A DNA stretch of 22,334 nt from an uncultured Prevotella sp. (GCA_927910885.1 CAKMOD010000104.1:1-22334); one strand, 5' to 3'; shown: positions 1-8,396, numbered from the stretch's first letter. The notes: generated from the letters alone by a model not told the origin. Numbers and translations are program-made.

Positions 1-163
1 TAACGTGCTCGGTACTACTGGCGCACTCCTCCAGAGCAATAGCTTTGAGGCTGCACAGGGTCAGGTCGTAAATGTAGCTATCACTGGCACAAAGGGTATG
101 TACCTTGTTCAGGTGCTTAAGAATGGTAAGGTTTACAAGACCGTGAAGGTTGTGAAGAAGTAA
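1..163 (+). CDS. C-terminal end of a T9SS-exported protein (5' end outside window)
   Basis: An open frame runs from base 2 to a TAA at 161-163, giving 53 residues with no start in the window. It ends in GMYLVQVLKNGKVYKTVKVVKK-like sequence: a 'G-x-Y-hydrophobic-V' strand, a turn, then a basic V/K-rich tail. This is the pattern of the type A C-terminal sorting domain of the type IX secretion system in Bacteroidota, which targets proteins across the outer membrane and is then usually removed. The functional part of the protein lies outside the window, so its activity is unknown. It converges with etfB, whose stop is about 250 bases away across a G/C-tract inverted repeat. The sorting-domain call rests on pattern alone. 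Confidence 0.75.
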   Translation, partial: NVLGTTGALLQSNSFEAAQGQVVNVAITGTKGMYLVQVLKNGKVYKTVKVVKK

Positions 164-192
164 AGAAACCAATCACAACAACCATAACCTGC

Positions 193-384
193 CGACTGGC
201 CCCTCCCCCTTACCCCTCCCCCAGAGGGAGGGGAGTGAAATGTGTCACTTGCTGTAGGGTAACTGGCTTATTAGAAGGTTGTTCATAAAATTTCTTTCCC
301 CTATAATGTCTGTAGCTAATAAAAAGCATCAGGACATTCTACGCCCCTCCCTCTGGGGGAGGGGTTAGGGGGAGGGGTCAGTCG
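193..384. repeat. Large inverted repeat with G-quadruplex-type arms between convergent genes
   Basis: Bases 193-235 and 342-384 are reverse complements over 43 positions with three mismatches, separated by 106 bases. Each arm also has its own small hairpin (CCCCTCCC, 5-base loop, GGGAGGGG at 215-235 in the left arm). The right arm on the plus strand carries four G-tracts separated by A, TTA and A (354-377). The left arm has the same pattern on the minus strand. It lies between the stop of the T9SS gene and the stop of etfB, so it may end transcription in both directions. It could also be a dispersed intergenic repeat. Confidence 0.85.
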
Positions 385-416
385 CTTGTTTTGTTGGTTA
401 GTTGTTCTGTCGTTTT

Positions 417-1286
417 TTAACCAATAATCTTCTCTCCTAACAGTTCTTTTATGAGTCCTTCTACATCCCCATCTGAGCCAGTGAGGGTCTTGCTCTCCTT
501 AGCTTGGAAGACGATGTTCTGAACAGACTTCACCTTTGTTGGTGAACCACTCAAACCGCACTGTTCCTCGTCACCGTTGACATCGGCAACTGACCACTGA
601 TTCAGTGTGAGGTAAGGACGCTCCTCGTAGAGGTGTGCCCAAGGCTCATCGCCTTTGCGCTCCATCGGACAAGTAGCATACTTGTACTTCATCACGAGTT
701 TGGCATTGCAAGGACGTGCAGGGGCAGCAGTACCATTCACAGTGATGAGTACTGGCAATGGAGCTACAACAGTCTCTACACCACCATCGATATGACGGCG
801 GATAGTAGCCTTACCATCCTCAATCTTCAGGATTTCCTCTGCGTATGTAACTTGGTTGAGTCCTAACTTCTGTGCAACCTGTGGTCCTACCTGTGCGGTA
901 TCACCATCGATAGCCTGACGTCCACCGATGATGATATCTACATCACCGATTTTCTGTACAGCTGTCGCTAAAGCGTATGAAGTAGCGAGTGTGTCAGCAC
1001 CAGCAAACTTACGGTCGGTAAGCAGCCAGCCGGTATCAGCACCACGATAGAGTCCTTGTCGGATAATTTCTCCGGCACGTGGAGGTCCCATGGTTAAGAT
1101 TCCTACAGTAGAGCCTGGGTTCTGATCCTTCAGTCTCAGAGCCTGCTCCAAAGCATTTAGGTCTTCAGGATTAAAGATGGCAGGCAGTGCGGCACGGTTA
1201 ACCGTTCCTTCGGCTGTCATGGCATCTTTTCCCACATTTCTTGTGTCAGGTACCTGCTTAGCAAGTACTACAATTTTCAAACTCAT
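417..1286 (-). CDS. etfB: Electron transfer flavoprotein, beta subunit
   Basis: The 289-residue product is EtfB, normally the partner of EtfA in an FAD-containing heterodimer that carries electrons between acyl-CoA dehydrogenase-type enzymes and an acceptor. It opens with KIVVLAKQVPDT, has the nucleotide-binding stretch GGRQAIDGDTAQVGP at residues 121-135, and matches the EtfB signature at residues 162-182 (R-x2-DGG-x-E...P-x-LI-T). Length is normal for the Bacteroidota form. The ATG at 1286 is the natural start, with a good Bacteroidota promoter just upstream. EtfA usually follows immediately, but here downstream DNA holds only a repeat and a convergent gene, and no etfA is seen in the window. 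Confidence 0.95.
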   Translation of the reverse strand: MSLKIVVLAKQVPDTRNVGKDAMTAEGTVNRAALPAIFNPEDLNALEQALRLKDQNPGSTVGILTMGPPRAGEIIRQGLYRGADTGWLLTDRKFAGADTLATSYALATAVQKIGDVDIIIGGRQAIDGDTAQVGPQVAQKLGLNQVTYAEEILKIEDGKATIRRHIDGGVETVVAPLPVLITVNGTAAPARPCNAKLVMKYKYATCPMERKGDEPWAHLYEERPYLTLNQWSVADVNGDEEQCGLSGSPTKVKSVQNIVFQAKESKTLTGSDGDVEGLIKELLGEKIIG

Positions 1287-1332
1287 AAATATAATAATGT
1301 GTTATTTAATATTCAATTGTTTTGGTTGAGGG

Positions 1333-1364
1333 CAAAAGTACGTTTTTTTTGCAACATAAACAAA
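1333..1364 (-). promoter_or_regulatory. Bacteroidota-type promoter of etfB
   Basis: Read on the minus strand, TTTG at 1361-1364 is followed after 20 bases by TACTTTTG at 1333-1340. This fits the -33 TTTG / -7 TAnnTTTG pattern of the Bacteroidota housekeeping sigma factor. Transcription would begin near 1326-1329, giving a leader of about 40 bases before the etfB ATG. Confidence 0.7.
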
Positions 1365-1886
1365 AAAAGTTGCACAAAAACCGCTTAACTGTGTTTATGT
1401 TTGTTAGGAGCTATTCTATGAGAGTAAGAAGAGAGGTTGTCGTTTAACGAAAAAGTACTTTTTATTTGTTTTGCAGCTGTAGAATTCTAATAACTGATTT
1501 AAACTTGAATGTATATCGTAAAAATGGTGTAGGGGTTGATGGATAGCAACTTCTTCTTTACTATTTATAATACCCTTAATTCCAATGGAAAAGTTCTATC
1601 AGAAAGCTCTTTTATAGCTTGTTCTATCTTGTTACATTTGCTTATCTCGGAATTATTTTCACGTAAATAAATATTTTTTGTCGTGATAATAAATATTTCT
1701 TTTCATGAAGATAAATATTTTTTTCATGAAAATAATTTCATGAGCATGTATATGTCATGGTGAAAAAGGGCGTATATAGTTATGATACAATATGTTTATA
1801 AGTTCTTGATATTCAACGTTCATTATTACAGAATAGTTACAGGAAGATTCCTCGAGTTTAAATTATGTTAAAAAGATGTGGCGCAA
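1365..1886. other. Non-coding stretch between etfB and the lipoprotein gene
   Basis: About 520 bases between two divergently transcribed genes. I see no credible coding frame, tRNA or conserved RNA. The only structure is the AT-rich tandem repeat at 1651-1745, listed separately. Confidence 0.5.
1651..1745. repeat. Short AT-rich tandem repeat with palindromic cores
   Basis: About four degenerate units of 21-22 bases with the pattern ATATTT-n-TTTTCATGAA-n-ATAA follow one another. The best copies cover roughly 1692-1734. Each holds a palindrome of the type TTTTCATGAAAA, and flanking half-units (TTTTCACG at 1656, TTTCATGAG at 1736) look like decayed copies. There is no spacer diversity, so it is not a CRISPR array. 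Function is unknown; it could be a binding-site array or an expanding simple repeat. Confidence 0.65.
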
Positions 1887-1918
1887 CTTGACAAGAGTTC
1901 TTCATTTTTTTATTTTTG
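1887..1918 (+). promoter_or_regulatory. Promoter of the lipoprotein pseudogene
   Basis: CTTG (a TTG-type -33 element) at 1887-1890 is followed after 20 bases by TATTTTTG at 1911-1918, a full match to TAnnTTTG. Transcription would start near 1922-1925, leaving a leader of about 55 bases before the ATG at 1981. An intact promoter fits either recent inactivation or a sequencing error in the gene downstream. Confidence 0.65.
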
Positions 1919-1980
1919 CATAAGATAAATCAAAGACAATTTAACAACAAATTGTTTATAAATAACTAAATTGTAAGTCT

Positions 1981-2566
1981 ATGAAAAGTAGAGTTTTATT
2001 TTTATTAGCTATGTTCCCATTATTTCTTTTCGTCTTGTAGTTCGGAAAATAATGATGTGTTACCTCCGGGGTATGTGTCTCTTTTTGTAAGATTCTCAAG
2101 CACGAGTGGGGAAAATATTGTAGATTCATTAGAACTTGCAAAGTATGTTGGAGATAACCTATTTGCATCAATAGGTAAAGGTGATTTGCAAATGGATGTT
2201 TCGACATCAGTATCAAAAAATATGTTGTCTATTTGTAATGACTTTTGGATGAAAGATAATTTACGAACAGGAGTTCTTTCCTCCTGTTTACATGTAGATA
2301 TATTCCAGCATGAGGTGGAACCTTCACAGGAATGCACCCTTTTTCTTTGTAGTCCAAAGATTTTTGGTGACACCAAGAGACATACGATATCATGGCGGGC
2401 TAAAAGAGTCCCAACTAACTCGATGACATTTGAGGAGTGTAAGATAGATGGCGTTCCTTGTCCTGTAGTTGAAGAAATCTCGTATAAAAAGAATTGTTAT
2501 AAGATAGCGAATCAAAATGGTAATCTTGCTGACTATGTTATCAATATAGTCGTTGATAGGAAGTAA
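1981..2566 (+). pseudogene. Frameshifted lipoprotein of unknown function
   Basis: The ATG at 1981 opens a lipoprotein signal peptide (MKSRVLFLLAMFPLFL) but runs into a TAG at 2038-2040. Removing one T from TTTT at 2027-2030 restores a continuous frame of 194 residues with a clean lipobox, LSSC (Cys19), followed by SSENNDVLPPGYVSLF and on to the TAA at 2564-2566. The rest of the frame is open and looks like genuine coding sequence. The predicted mature protein would be an exported lipoprotein of about 175 residues. I do not recognise the family. A homopolymer sequencing error is as likely as true inactivation. The fragment that begins at GTG 2057 lacks the signal peptide and is unlikely to be the real product. 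Confidence 0.75.
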
Positions 2567-2630
2567 GCGTTAAGGACGAGAAACATTTATACAGGTTGTA
2601 GACACGTGTGATGTGTATGGGGCTTGGAAT

Positions 2631-2671
2631 AACTTTGCTACAGGTGATAACTATCTGTAGCAAAGTTTTCT
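2631..2671 (+). terminator. Hairpin terminator after the lipoprotein gene
   Basis: AACTTTGCTACAG (2631-2643) and CTGTAGCAAAGTT (2655-2667) form a perfect 13-base stem with an 11-base loop, followed by a short T-rich run (TTCTTGTTCT). It separates the lipoprotein transcript from the dnaG promoter. AACTTTGCTA occurs a third time at 2678-2687, where its TTTG forms the likely -33 element of dnaG. Confidence 0.65.
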
Positions 2672-2680
2672 TGTTCTAAC

Positions 2681-2711
2681 TTTGCTATCTCATTGGTTTG
2701 TGTTATCTTTG
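2681..2711 (+). promoter_or_regulatory. Promoter of dnaG, very close to the start codon
   Basis: TTTG at 2681-2684 and TATCTTTG at 2704-2711 are separated by 19 bases, a good match to the Bacteroidota -33/-7 pattern. The -7 element ends only seven bases before the ATG at 2719, so the transcript should begin within a few bases of that ATG, giving little or no leader. This also argues against the in-frame TTG at 2698 as the start. Confidence 0.65.
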
Positions 2712-2718
2712 TAGCATA

Positions 2719-4680
2719 ATGATAGATAGAGCGACCGTAGACAGGATTTTGAATGCGTCGAACATTGTTGAAGTAATCAGCGATTTCGTTTCTTTACGCA
2801 AGACGGGAACAAGCTATAAAGGTTTGTGCCCTTTTCATGATGACCGTACACCATCGTTCTCCGTTAGTCCTGTGAAAGGTGTTTACAAATGCTTTTCATG
2901 TGGTGCAGCGGGGCATGTGGTAAAGTTTATCATGGAGCATGAGCAGATGACTTATCCTGAAGCCTTGAAGTGGCTTGCGAATAAGTATCATATTGAAGTG
3001 CATGAGCGAGAACTGACGAATGAGGAAAAGCAGCAGGAGAATGAACGAGAATCAATGTTCTTGGTCAATGAAAGAGCTGCAAAATATTTTGAGAGCTTTC
3101 TTCATGAGAATGAAGAAGGTATTGCTATTGGTATGCAATATTTCCGCAGTCGTGGTTTTAGAGATGATATTATTCGGAAGTTTCATTTGGGTTTCTGTCC
3201 GTCGAGTCGTCCAGCATTTTCTGATGTAGCTTTACTTGAGGGGTATAATAAAGAGTATCTGTTGAAGACAGGACTTAGCTATGGACGAGATAATGGTGAT
3301 TTGGTTGACCGTTTTTATGGTCGAGTGATGTTCCCGTGGCTCAGTGTGAGTGGTAAGGTGACTGCCTTTGGTGGTCGTTTGTTGGATGAAAGGACGAAAG
3401 GTGTAAGCCAGAAGTATGTCAACTCGCCTGATAGTGTTATCTATCATAAGGAGCGAGAACTCTATGGTATTTTTCAAGCAAAGAAAGCAATTGCCAAGCA
3501 CGACCTTGTCTATATGGTGGAGGGATATACTGATGTTGTCTCTATGCATCAGTGTGGTATCGAGAACGTCGTAGCTAATAGTGGTACGGCATTGTCTGTA
3601 CATCAGATTCGACTCTTGCGTCGCTTTACTTCCAATATCGTTTTGCTCTATGATGGTGACGAAGCTGGTCAGCATGCCGCCCTTCGAGGTACGGATATGC
3701 TGTTGGCAGAGGGGATGAATGTGAAAGTGCTGTTACTTCCTGACGGTAAAGACCCAGATGAGTTTGCGCATAGTTATAGTGCAGAGGATTTCAGAAAATA
3801 TATTGAAGATAATCAGACCGACTTTATTGTCTTTAAGATTAATGTTCTCTTGGATGGCATTACAGACCCTGTCAAGCGTTCAGAAGCTGTTAGCTCGATA
3901 GTTCAAAGTATTTCTGTAATAAAAGACCCAGTACTACGTGATACTTATCTCAGAGAGTGTTCAAATCGTACCAATATGAATGAACTCACTTTGATGTATC
4001 AGATGAACCGTAATATTTATAGCAGTCGGGAACAGCTGAACAGAGAGAAACAACGAATCTCAGATGCACAAGGAGAGCAAAAAGAGGAGAGGCTTGAAGA
4101 CGTTCATCAAGAACTAACAGTGGAAGATATGCTCATTCAGGCTATTGTTAAAGATGGCGAGAAGATTATCTTCCGTGATGTGAAAGATGATAATAGCGGA
4201 CAGATATATAATCTGACTGTAGCACAATATATAGCTTTCGACCTTAGTAGTGATAATCTTGGTTTTTCAAATGAGCTATATACAAAGATACTGCAGGAAG
4301 CAGTAGAGCAATGTGGCAAAGAGGATTTCAAAGCCGAGGAGTATTTCACACAGCATGCGGATATTGAAATTTCATCTTTAGCCGTAAGATTGAGTGTAGA
4401 CCGTTTCCAACTGGCAGAGAGTTTGCAGATAAAGGAGACGGAGCAGACATTGCGTGATCGTGTTCTACATCTTGTTGCTGACTTCCGTCTGGAGTATGTT
4501 TCTTCTCATTTGAAGGAGTTGAATGCACGACTTCTGCAGGTGAAAGATTCTGAAGAGATGCAAGAAGTTATGGGAGAAATTATGAGGACACAGAATCTTC
4601 GTAATGAATTGGCAAAGAAAATGGTAGTAATATTCTTGTATGATGAATATAATAAGAAACTTATTCAAACCATCACTTAA
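2719..4680 (+). CDS. dnaG: DNA primase
   Basis: Replicative primase, which makes RNA primers at the fork together with the DnaB helicase. From the ATG at 2719 the protein has 653 residues, a normal DnaG length. The N-terminal zinc domain shows C37-P-F-H40 ... C58-F-S-C61. The TOPRIM catalytic core follows, with E268 in EGYTDV and D312/D314 in DGDEAG, the equivalents of the essential E. coli acidic residues. The C-terminal ~200 residues, where the helicase-binding domain lies, are divergent, as is usual. The start is set by the family N-terminus (M-I-D-R-x2-V-D-R-I) and by the promoter at 2681-2711. The 3' end overlaps the TPR gene by 41 bases. Confidence 0.97.
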   Translation: MIDRATVDRILNASNIVEVISDFVSLRKTGTSYKGLCPFHDDRTPSFSVSPVKGVYKCFSCGAAGHVVKFIMEHEQMTYPEALKWLANKYHIEVHERELTNEEKQQENERESMFLVNERAAKYFESFLHENEEGIAIGMQYFRSRGFRDDIIRKFHLGFCPSSRPAFSDVALLEGYNKEYLLKTGLSYGRDNGDLVDRFYGRVMFPWLSVSGKVTAFGGRLLDERTKGVSQKYVNSPDSVIYHKERELYGIFQAKKAIAKHDLVYMVEGYTDVVSMHQCGIENVVANSGTALSVHQIRLLRRFTSNIVLLYDGDEAGQHAALRGTDMLLAEGMNVKVLLLPDGKDPDEFAHSYSAEDFRKYIEDNQTDFIVFKINVLLDGITDPVKRSEAVSSIVQSISVIKDPVLRDTYLRECSNRTNMNELTLMYQMNRNIYSSREQLNREKQRISDAQGEQKEERLEDVHQELTVEDMLIQAIVKDGEKIIFRDVKDDNSGQIYNLTVAQYIAFDLSSDNLGFSNELYTKILQEAVEQCGKEDFKAEEYFTQHADIEISSLAVRLSVDRFQLAESLQIKETEQTLRDRVLHLVADFRLEYVSSHLKELNARLLQVKDSEEMQEVMGEIMRTQNLRNELAKKMVVIFLYDEYNKKLIQTIT

Positions 4681-6319
4681 ACTCTCAAGCCTTGACTTGG
4701 ATGAGAATAAAAGGATAGTTTCGAAGGCACTGAAAGCACTCAACTGTACTGGGGAGTGGAGAGAAGATGGAGATGCCGCACTCGTTCGCTATGCATTTCA
4801 GAGCGGTCATTTTGGTATTCGTATCATTAATAAGTATCCGCAGGTAGAATTGTCATTTCTCTTTTTCGCAGAAGCTGAAATGAACGATATAAACATTGTG
4901 CGTCATGTCTGCAATCACTTTAATCTTAATTCTACTGGTCCACGCTTTAGCTATACAATCAATGAGGAAACAAATGTTATTGACTTACATATTCTAACAC
5001 CACTTCTGTTGGATGACGATCGTGCTCAAGACATCCTTTCTTCGGCTATGGTCGATATGTTTGCATGGCAGAACTCTTTTATAAGGACTCTTACTGAAAC
5101 AAAGGATGATGCTAAGAGTTCGTCTACAACAGACTTAGAATGGGCTTCAAAGGAAGTTGAGCGTGATATTTTTCTCCTCCGTGAACAGGAACTAAGACAT
5201 CAGAAGAAGGCTGCTGAGTGGAGACAGAATGATAAGGAAGCTGCAACCTTAAGGCAGTGGATGGATAAAGTATTCGGATTAGTGGATGTTGTCTTCTCTG
5301 AGTTGACGGTTATCACAGATTCTGTAACGGTCATCAGCGACCGTGAATCTATAGCATCCTATAATCTGTCTGATACGCTGATAGCAAATGGAATGTTTGT
5401 TCGACAGAAGGCTATGCTCGATCTTGTATTCTTCCTCCCTGCTCATCCGACAACACGTCGCCGTATGTCTTTTAGTATTCAGCAGGCGGATGGTTGTGTA
5501 GATGTGCTTTATTATCAGCTGGTGGCTACTTTATTACCATTGCCGTCAGGGATTGGTAGACCTCTTCATACAAGAGAAGTGGAGGTGCAGTCGCATTCTG
5601 TCTTGTTAGCATACGACCTTCGTTCAACAAAGCAATTGCAGGATGAGTTCGTTTATATGTGGAAGGAAGCCAAGAGTAAGATTGCTAATGGTGAGGAGAA
5701 TCAACTTACAGAAGAACAACGACTGATAGCCAATGTGGGAAGTATAGATGCTGCCCGCTTTGTTTATCGTAGTCGGACACTTTATCGTCAGAAGCGTTAC
5801 TATGAGGCTGTTGCTTGTTTAGAGAATGCTTACCGCTTGTTAAATGCTAATTTCCAGAAGTTGAGCAAGAGTGAAATAGGTGTTTTCTTAGAAGTCTGCT
5901 ATATGTTAGGTTACTGCTATAATGAGCTGCGTCAGTATGATCGGGCTTACTATTATCTTTCGTTTGTAACTGGACTCAATCGTGCTCTTTATGCTGAGGA
6001 ATATGTGAATTGCTTGGTAAATCTGGGTGATCATCGTTCGCTGATGGCTATAGATAATATTTTGGAAGATTTGCACAGTTCTGTCTCTGAAGATGAGGAA
6101 GGTGAGATTGAACAATCATTGCGTCCTTTCTTGCACTTTCTGTATCGACGCAAAGCTTATGTGTTGATAGAGTTGCGTAGGCTTGATGATGCAGAGGAGA
6201 TACTTCGTCAGATGATTGACGACCCAGAAAGCGGTGACTTTGCCTTAGACGAATTGGCTTATATTCAGCAGTTACGAGAGAAAGAAAAGATAGACGATTC
6301 AGACGTTTCAAAGAGTTAG
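4640..6319 (+). CDS. Tetratricopeptide-repeat protein downstream of dnaG
   Basis: A 559-residue cytoplasmic protein without signal peptide or membrane segment. Residues ~370-465 (RFVYRSRTLYRQKRYYEAVA..., then CYMLGYCYNELRQYDRAYYY) and ~495-545 (FLYRRKAYVLIELRRLDDAEEI) have the alternating helix pattern of TPR repeats, which usually mediate protein-protein contacts. The N-terminal ~130 residues resemble the small alpha/beta fold of YbjN-type proteins (inference only). It starts inside the last 41 bases of dnaG (ATG at 4640 or 4643), which implies translational coupling, and ends 17 bases before the cardiolipin synthase start, so the three form an operon. The specific role is unknown. Confidence 0.85.
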   Translation: MMNIIRNLFKPSLKLSSLDLDENKRIVSKALKALNCTGEWREDGDAALVRYAFQSGHFGIRIINKYPQVELSFLFFAEAEMNDINIVRHVCNHFNLNSTGPRFSYTINEETNVIDLHILTPLLLDDDRAQDILSSAMVDMFAWQNSFIRTLTETKDDAKSSSTTDLEWASKEVERDIFLLREQELRHQKKAAEWRQNDKEAATLRQWMDKVFGLVDVVFSELTVITDSVTVISDRESIASYNLSDTLIANGMFVRQKAMLDLVFFLPAHPTTRRRMSFSIQQADGCVDVLYYQLVATLLPLPSGIGRPLHTREVEVQSHSVLLAYDLRSTKQLQDEFVYMWKEAKSKIANGEENQLTEEQRLIANVGSIDAARFVYRSRTLYRQKRYYEAVACLENAYRLLNANFQKLSKSEIGVFLEVCYMLGYCYNELRQYDRAYYYLSFVTGLNRALYAEEYVNCLVNLGDHRSLMAIDNILEDLHSSVSEDEEGEIEQSLRPFLHFLYRRKAYVLIELRRLDDAEEILRQMIDDPESGDFALDELAYIQQLREKEKIDDSDVSKS

Positions 6320-6323
6320 TGAA

Positions 6324-6329
6324 AAGGAG
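6324..6329 (+). promoter_or_regulatory. Shine-Dalgarno-like site before cardiolipin synthase
   Basis: AAGGAG lies seven bases before the ATG at 6337. Strong Shine-Dalgarno sites are uncommon in Bacteroidota. It fixes the start codon and supports efficient re-initiation after the TPR gene. Confidence 0.6.
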
Positions 6330-6336
6330 AATATAG

Positions 6337-7757
6337 ATGATTTATTTTCATTGGGTATTCTTAGCAGTCTACGTTGTTGTCATCATTGTTGTGATGGTGC
6401 GCGTATTGATGGATAACCAACAGCCAGCCAAGACTATGGCTTGGATGTTGGTGCTAACGTTTATCCCAATGTTAGGTATTATTCTTTACTTCTTCTTTGG
6501 CCAGACCACACGTAAGGAGCGTAAGATATGGCAGTATAGTATGGACCAGTTGACAAAGCGTTCCATGTTGGAGTTTGTAGAACAAAAGCGTCTTCATCTG
6601 CCTAATGAGTATCGAGAACTTATCAAACTCTTCATGAATCAAAACTGGGTCTTACCATTAAGAATAACGAAACAGAGATTTATACTTCCGGATACGAGTT
6701 TTTTCCTTCTTTGTTAATGGAGATTGGTAAGGCTGAACACCATATTCATTTAGATACTTTTATTATTGCCAGTGACCCTTTGGGGCAGATTGTTGCTGAT
6801 GCTTTGATTGATAAAGCACGACAAGGAGTTGAGGTGCGTGTCATCTATGATGATGTGGGTTCTTGGAAAACAAAGAATCGTTTCTTTGATCGTATGCGTG
6901 CCGAGGGTATAGAAGTATATGCCTTCATGCCTGTACGTTTCCCAGTCTTTACCAGTAAGGTGAACTATCGTAATCATAGAAAGATATGTGTGATTGATGG
7001 TGAAGTGGGTTTTATCGGTGGTATGAATATTGCCAATCGCTATGTGAAAGGGATAAAGAATTTAGCTTGGCGTGATACACATGTTAAGATAACTGGTGCT
7101 GCGGTATATGGTTTGCAACGTGCCTTTTTGGTAGATTGGTTCTTTGTGAGTCGTGAGTTGATAACCGACCATGTTTATTATCCAGTCAGTAAGGTTGCTG
7201 AGAATAATAGTCTTATTCAGATTGTCACCAGTAGCCCAACAAGTTTATGGCCAGAGATTGAACAAGGCTACGTAAGGGTACTTACCAGTGCAAAGCAATA
7301 TGTCTATATGGAAACACCTTACTTCCTTCCTACCGACCCAATCCTCTTTGCTATGCGTACTGCAGCCTTGTCGGGAGTAGATGTAAGACTGATGATTCCT
7401 TACGAAACAGACACAAAGATTGTGGAATGGGCTTCACGCACATACGTCTTAGATACGGTGAAAGCGGGAGTAAAAGTTTATTTATATAAGGCTGGTTTTA
7501 ATCATTCAAAACTTCTTGTTGCCGATGATAGTATAGCAACGATTGGTTCTACTAATGTTGACTTCCGTAGTTTTGAGAATGACTTTGAAGCAAATGCTTT
7601 CTTCTATGATAAGAAAATAGCATTGAAGGTAAAGGATGTTTTCTTAAAGGACCAAGAAGAGTGTGTTGCCTTAGAAGATGTACGAAATCTTACGCATCGT
7701 TCCTTCCTACAACGGTTGTGGGAATCAATGGTAAGACTTTTGAGTCCACTGTTGTAA
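6337..7757 (+). pseudogene. cls: Cardiolipin synthase (phospholipase D family) split by one frameshift
   Basis: Cardiolipin synthase joins two phosphatidylglycerol molecules at the inner membrane. The first open frame (6337-6717) encodes two N-terminal membrane helices (residues ~4-24 and 34-54) and then goes out of frame into a premature stop. The second frame carries both catalytic HKD motifs: HRKICVID (His codon at 6975) and HSKLLVAD (His codon at 7503). Adding one A to the AA at 6660-6661 restores a continuous 473-residue protein reading ...WVLPLKNNETEIYTSGYEFFPSLL..., a normal length with the two His at about 214 and 390. Everything else is intact, so this is either a sequencing error or a very recent mutation. 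It is the last gene of the dnaG operon and faces rsmD. Confidence 0.9.
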
Positions 7758-7853
7758 GGGTAAGAAGCTAAGAAAGATTTAACCTAAATCAGACAATATT
7801 GTTAACTTTCCGATATAACTCTTTTATAGGCAGTTTTACGGATAAAGCTGTGT

Positions 7854-8384
7854 TTATCTAAACAAAGTGAAGTTTACACTACCATAGCTTCTATGTTCAA
7901 GGAAGTTGGGGTGAGCGGAGAAATCATTGTTCTTACCATGTTCAAAGACAAGTAGTCCATCTTCTTTTAATAACTCATATTGGAAGATGAGATTAGGAAT
8001 AGTTTCCAACTCTGGCAATGCGTAGGGAGGGTCAGCAAAGATGAAATCAAACTTCTGGTGACAACTCTTTAGAAAACGGAATACATCACCTTTTATCAAG
8101 ATATTTTCCTCTGTGCCAAGCTTCTCCATACATTGGCTGATAAAGCGAGCATGGTCACGGTCTTTCTCTACGCTTATTACCTGTTGACAACCACGTGATA
8201 AGAGTTCTAAGGATATACTACCCGTACCAGCAAAGAGGTTGAGTGCAGTTGCTTCTTCCCAATCCACGTAAGCATTGATAACGTTAAAGATATTCTCTTT
8301 AGCAAAGTCTGTTGTAGGACGTGCCTTAAAGGTACGTGGAACATCAAAATGTCTGCCTTTATATTTTCCTGTTATAATTCGCAT
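7854..8384 (-). CDS. rsmD: 16S rRNA (guanine(966)-N2)-methyltransferase
   Basis: RsmD methylates G966 of 16S rRNA in the small ribosomal subunit using S-adenosylmethionine. The 176-residue protein begins MRIITGKYKGR and continues with the RPTTDFAKENIFN segment typical of the family. The SAM-binding loop is LNLFAGTGSISLELLSRG (residues 49-66) and the catalytic motif is DPPY (118-121). Length is normal. The TAA lies at 7854-7856, about 100 bases from the convergent cardiolipin synthase stop, with no clear terminator hairpin in that gap. Upstream, 114 bases separate it from the DUF3822 gene on the same strand, a pairing common in Bacteroidota. Confidence 0.95.
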   Translation of the reverse strand: MRIITGKYKGRHFDVPRTFKARPTTDFAKENIFNVINAYVDWEEATALNLFAGTGSISLELLSRGCQQVISVEKDRDHARFISQCMEKLGTEENILIKGDVFRFLKSCHQKFDFIFADPPYALPELETIPNLIFQYELLKEDGLLVFEHGKNNDFSAHPNFLEHRSYGSVNFTLFR

Positions 8385-8396
8385 AGTTTCTTTTTT

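Noticed and set aside
1651..1745. CRISPR array
   Set aside because: Units are adjacent, degenerate and lack unique spacers, and no cas genes are near.
2020..2376. A 118-codon minus-strand frame opposite the lipoprotein gene
   Set aside because: The plus strand has a promoter, signal peptide, lipobox and terminator once one base is corrected; the antisense frame has none.
2698..2718. Upstream TTG start for dnaG (seven extra residues)
   Set aside because: These codons overlap the -7 promoter element, and the family N-terminus begins at the ATG at 2719.
7758..7853. Terminator between the cardiolipin synthase gene and rsmD
   Set aside because: Only weak AT stems are visible (for example a 6-base GATAAA/TTTATC pair); not enough to call a terminator.
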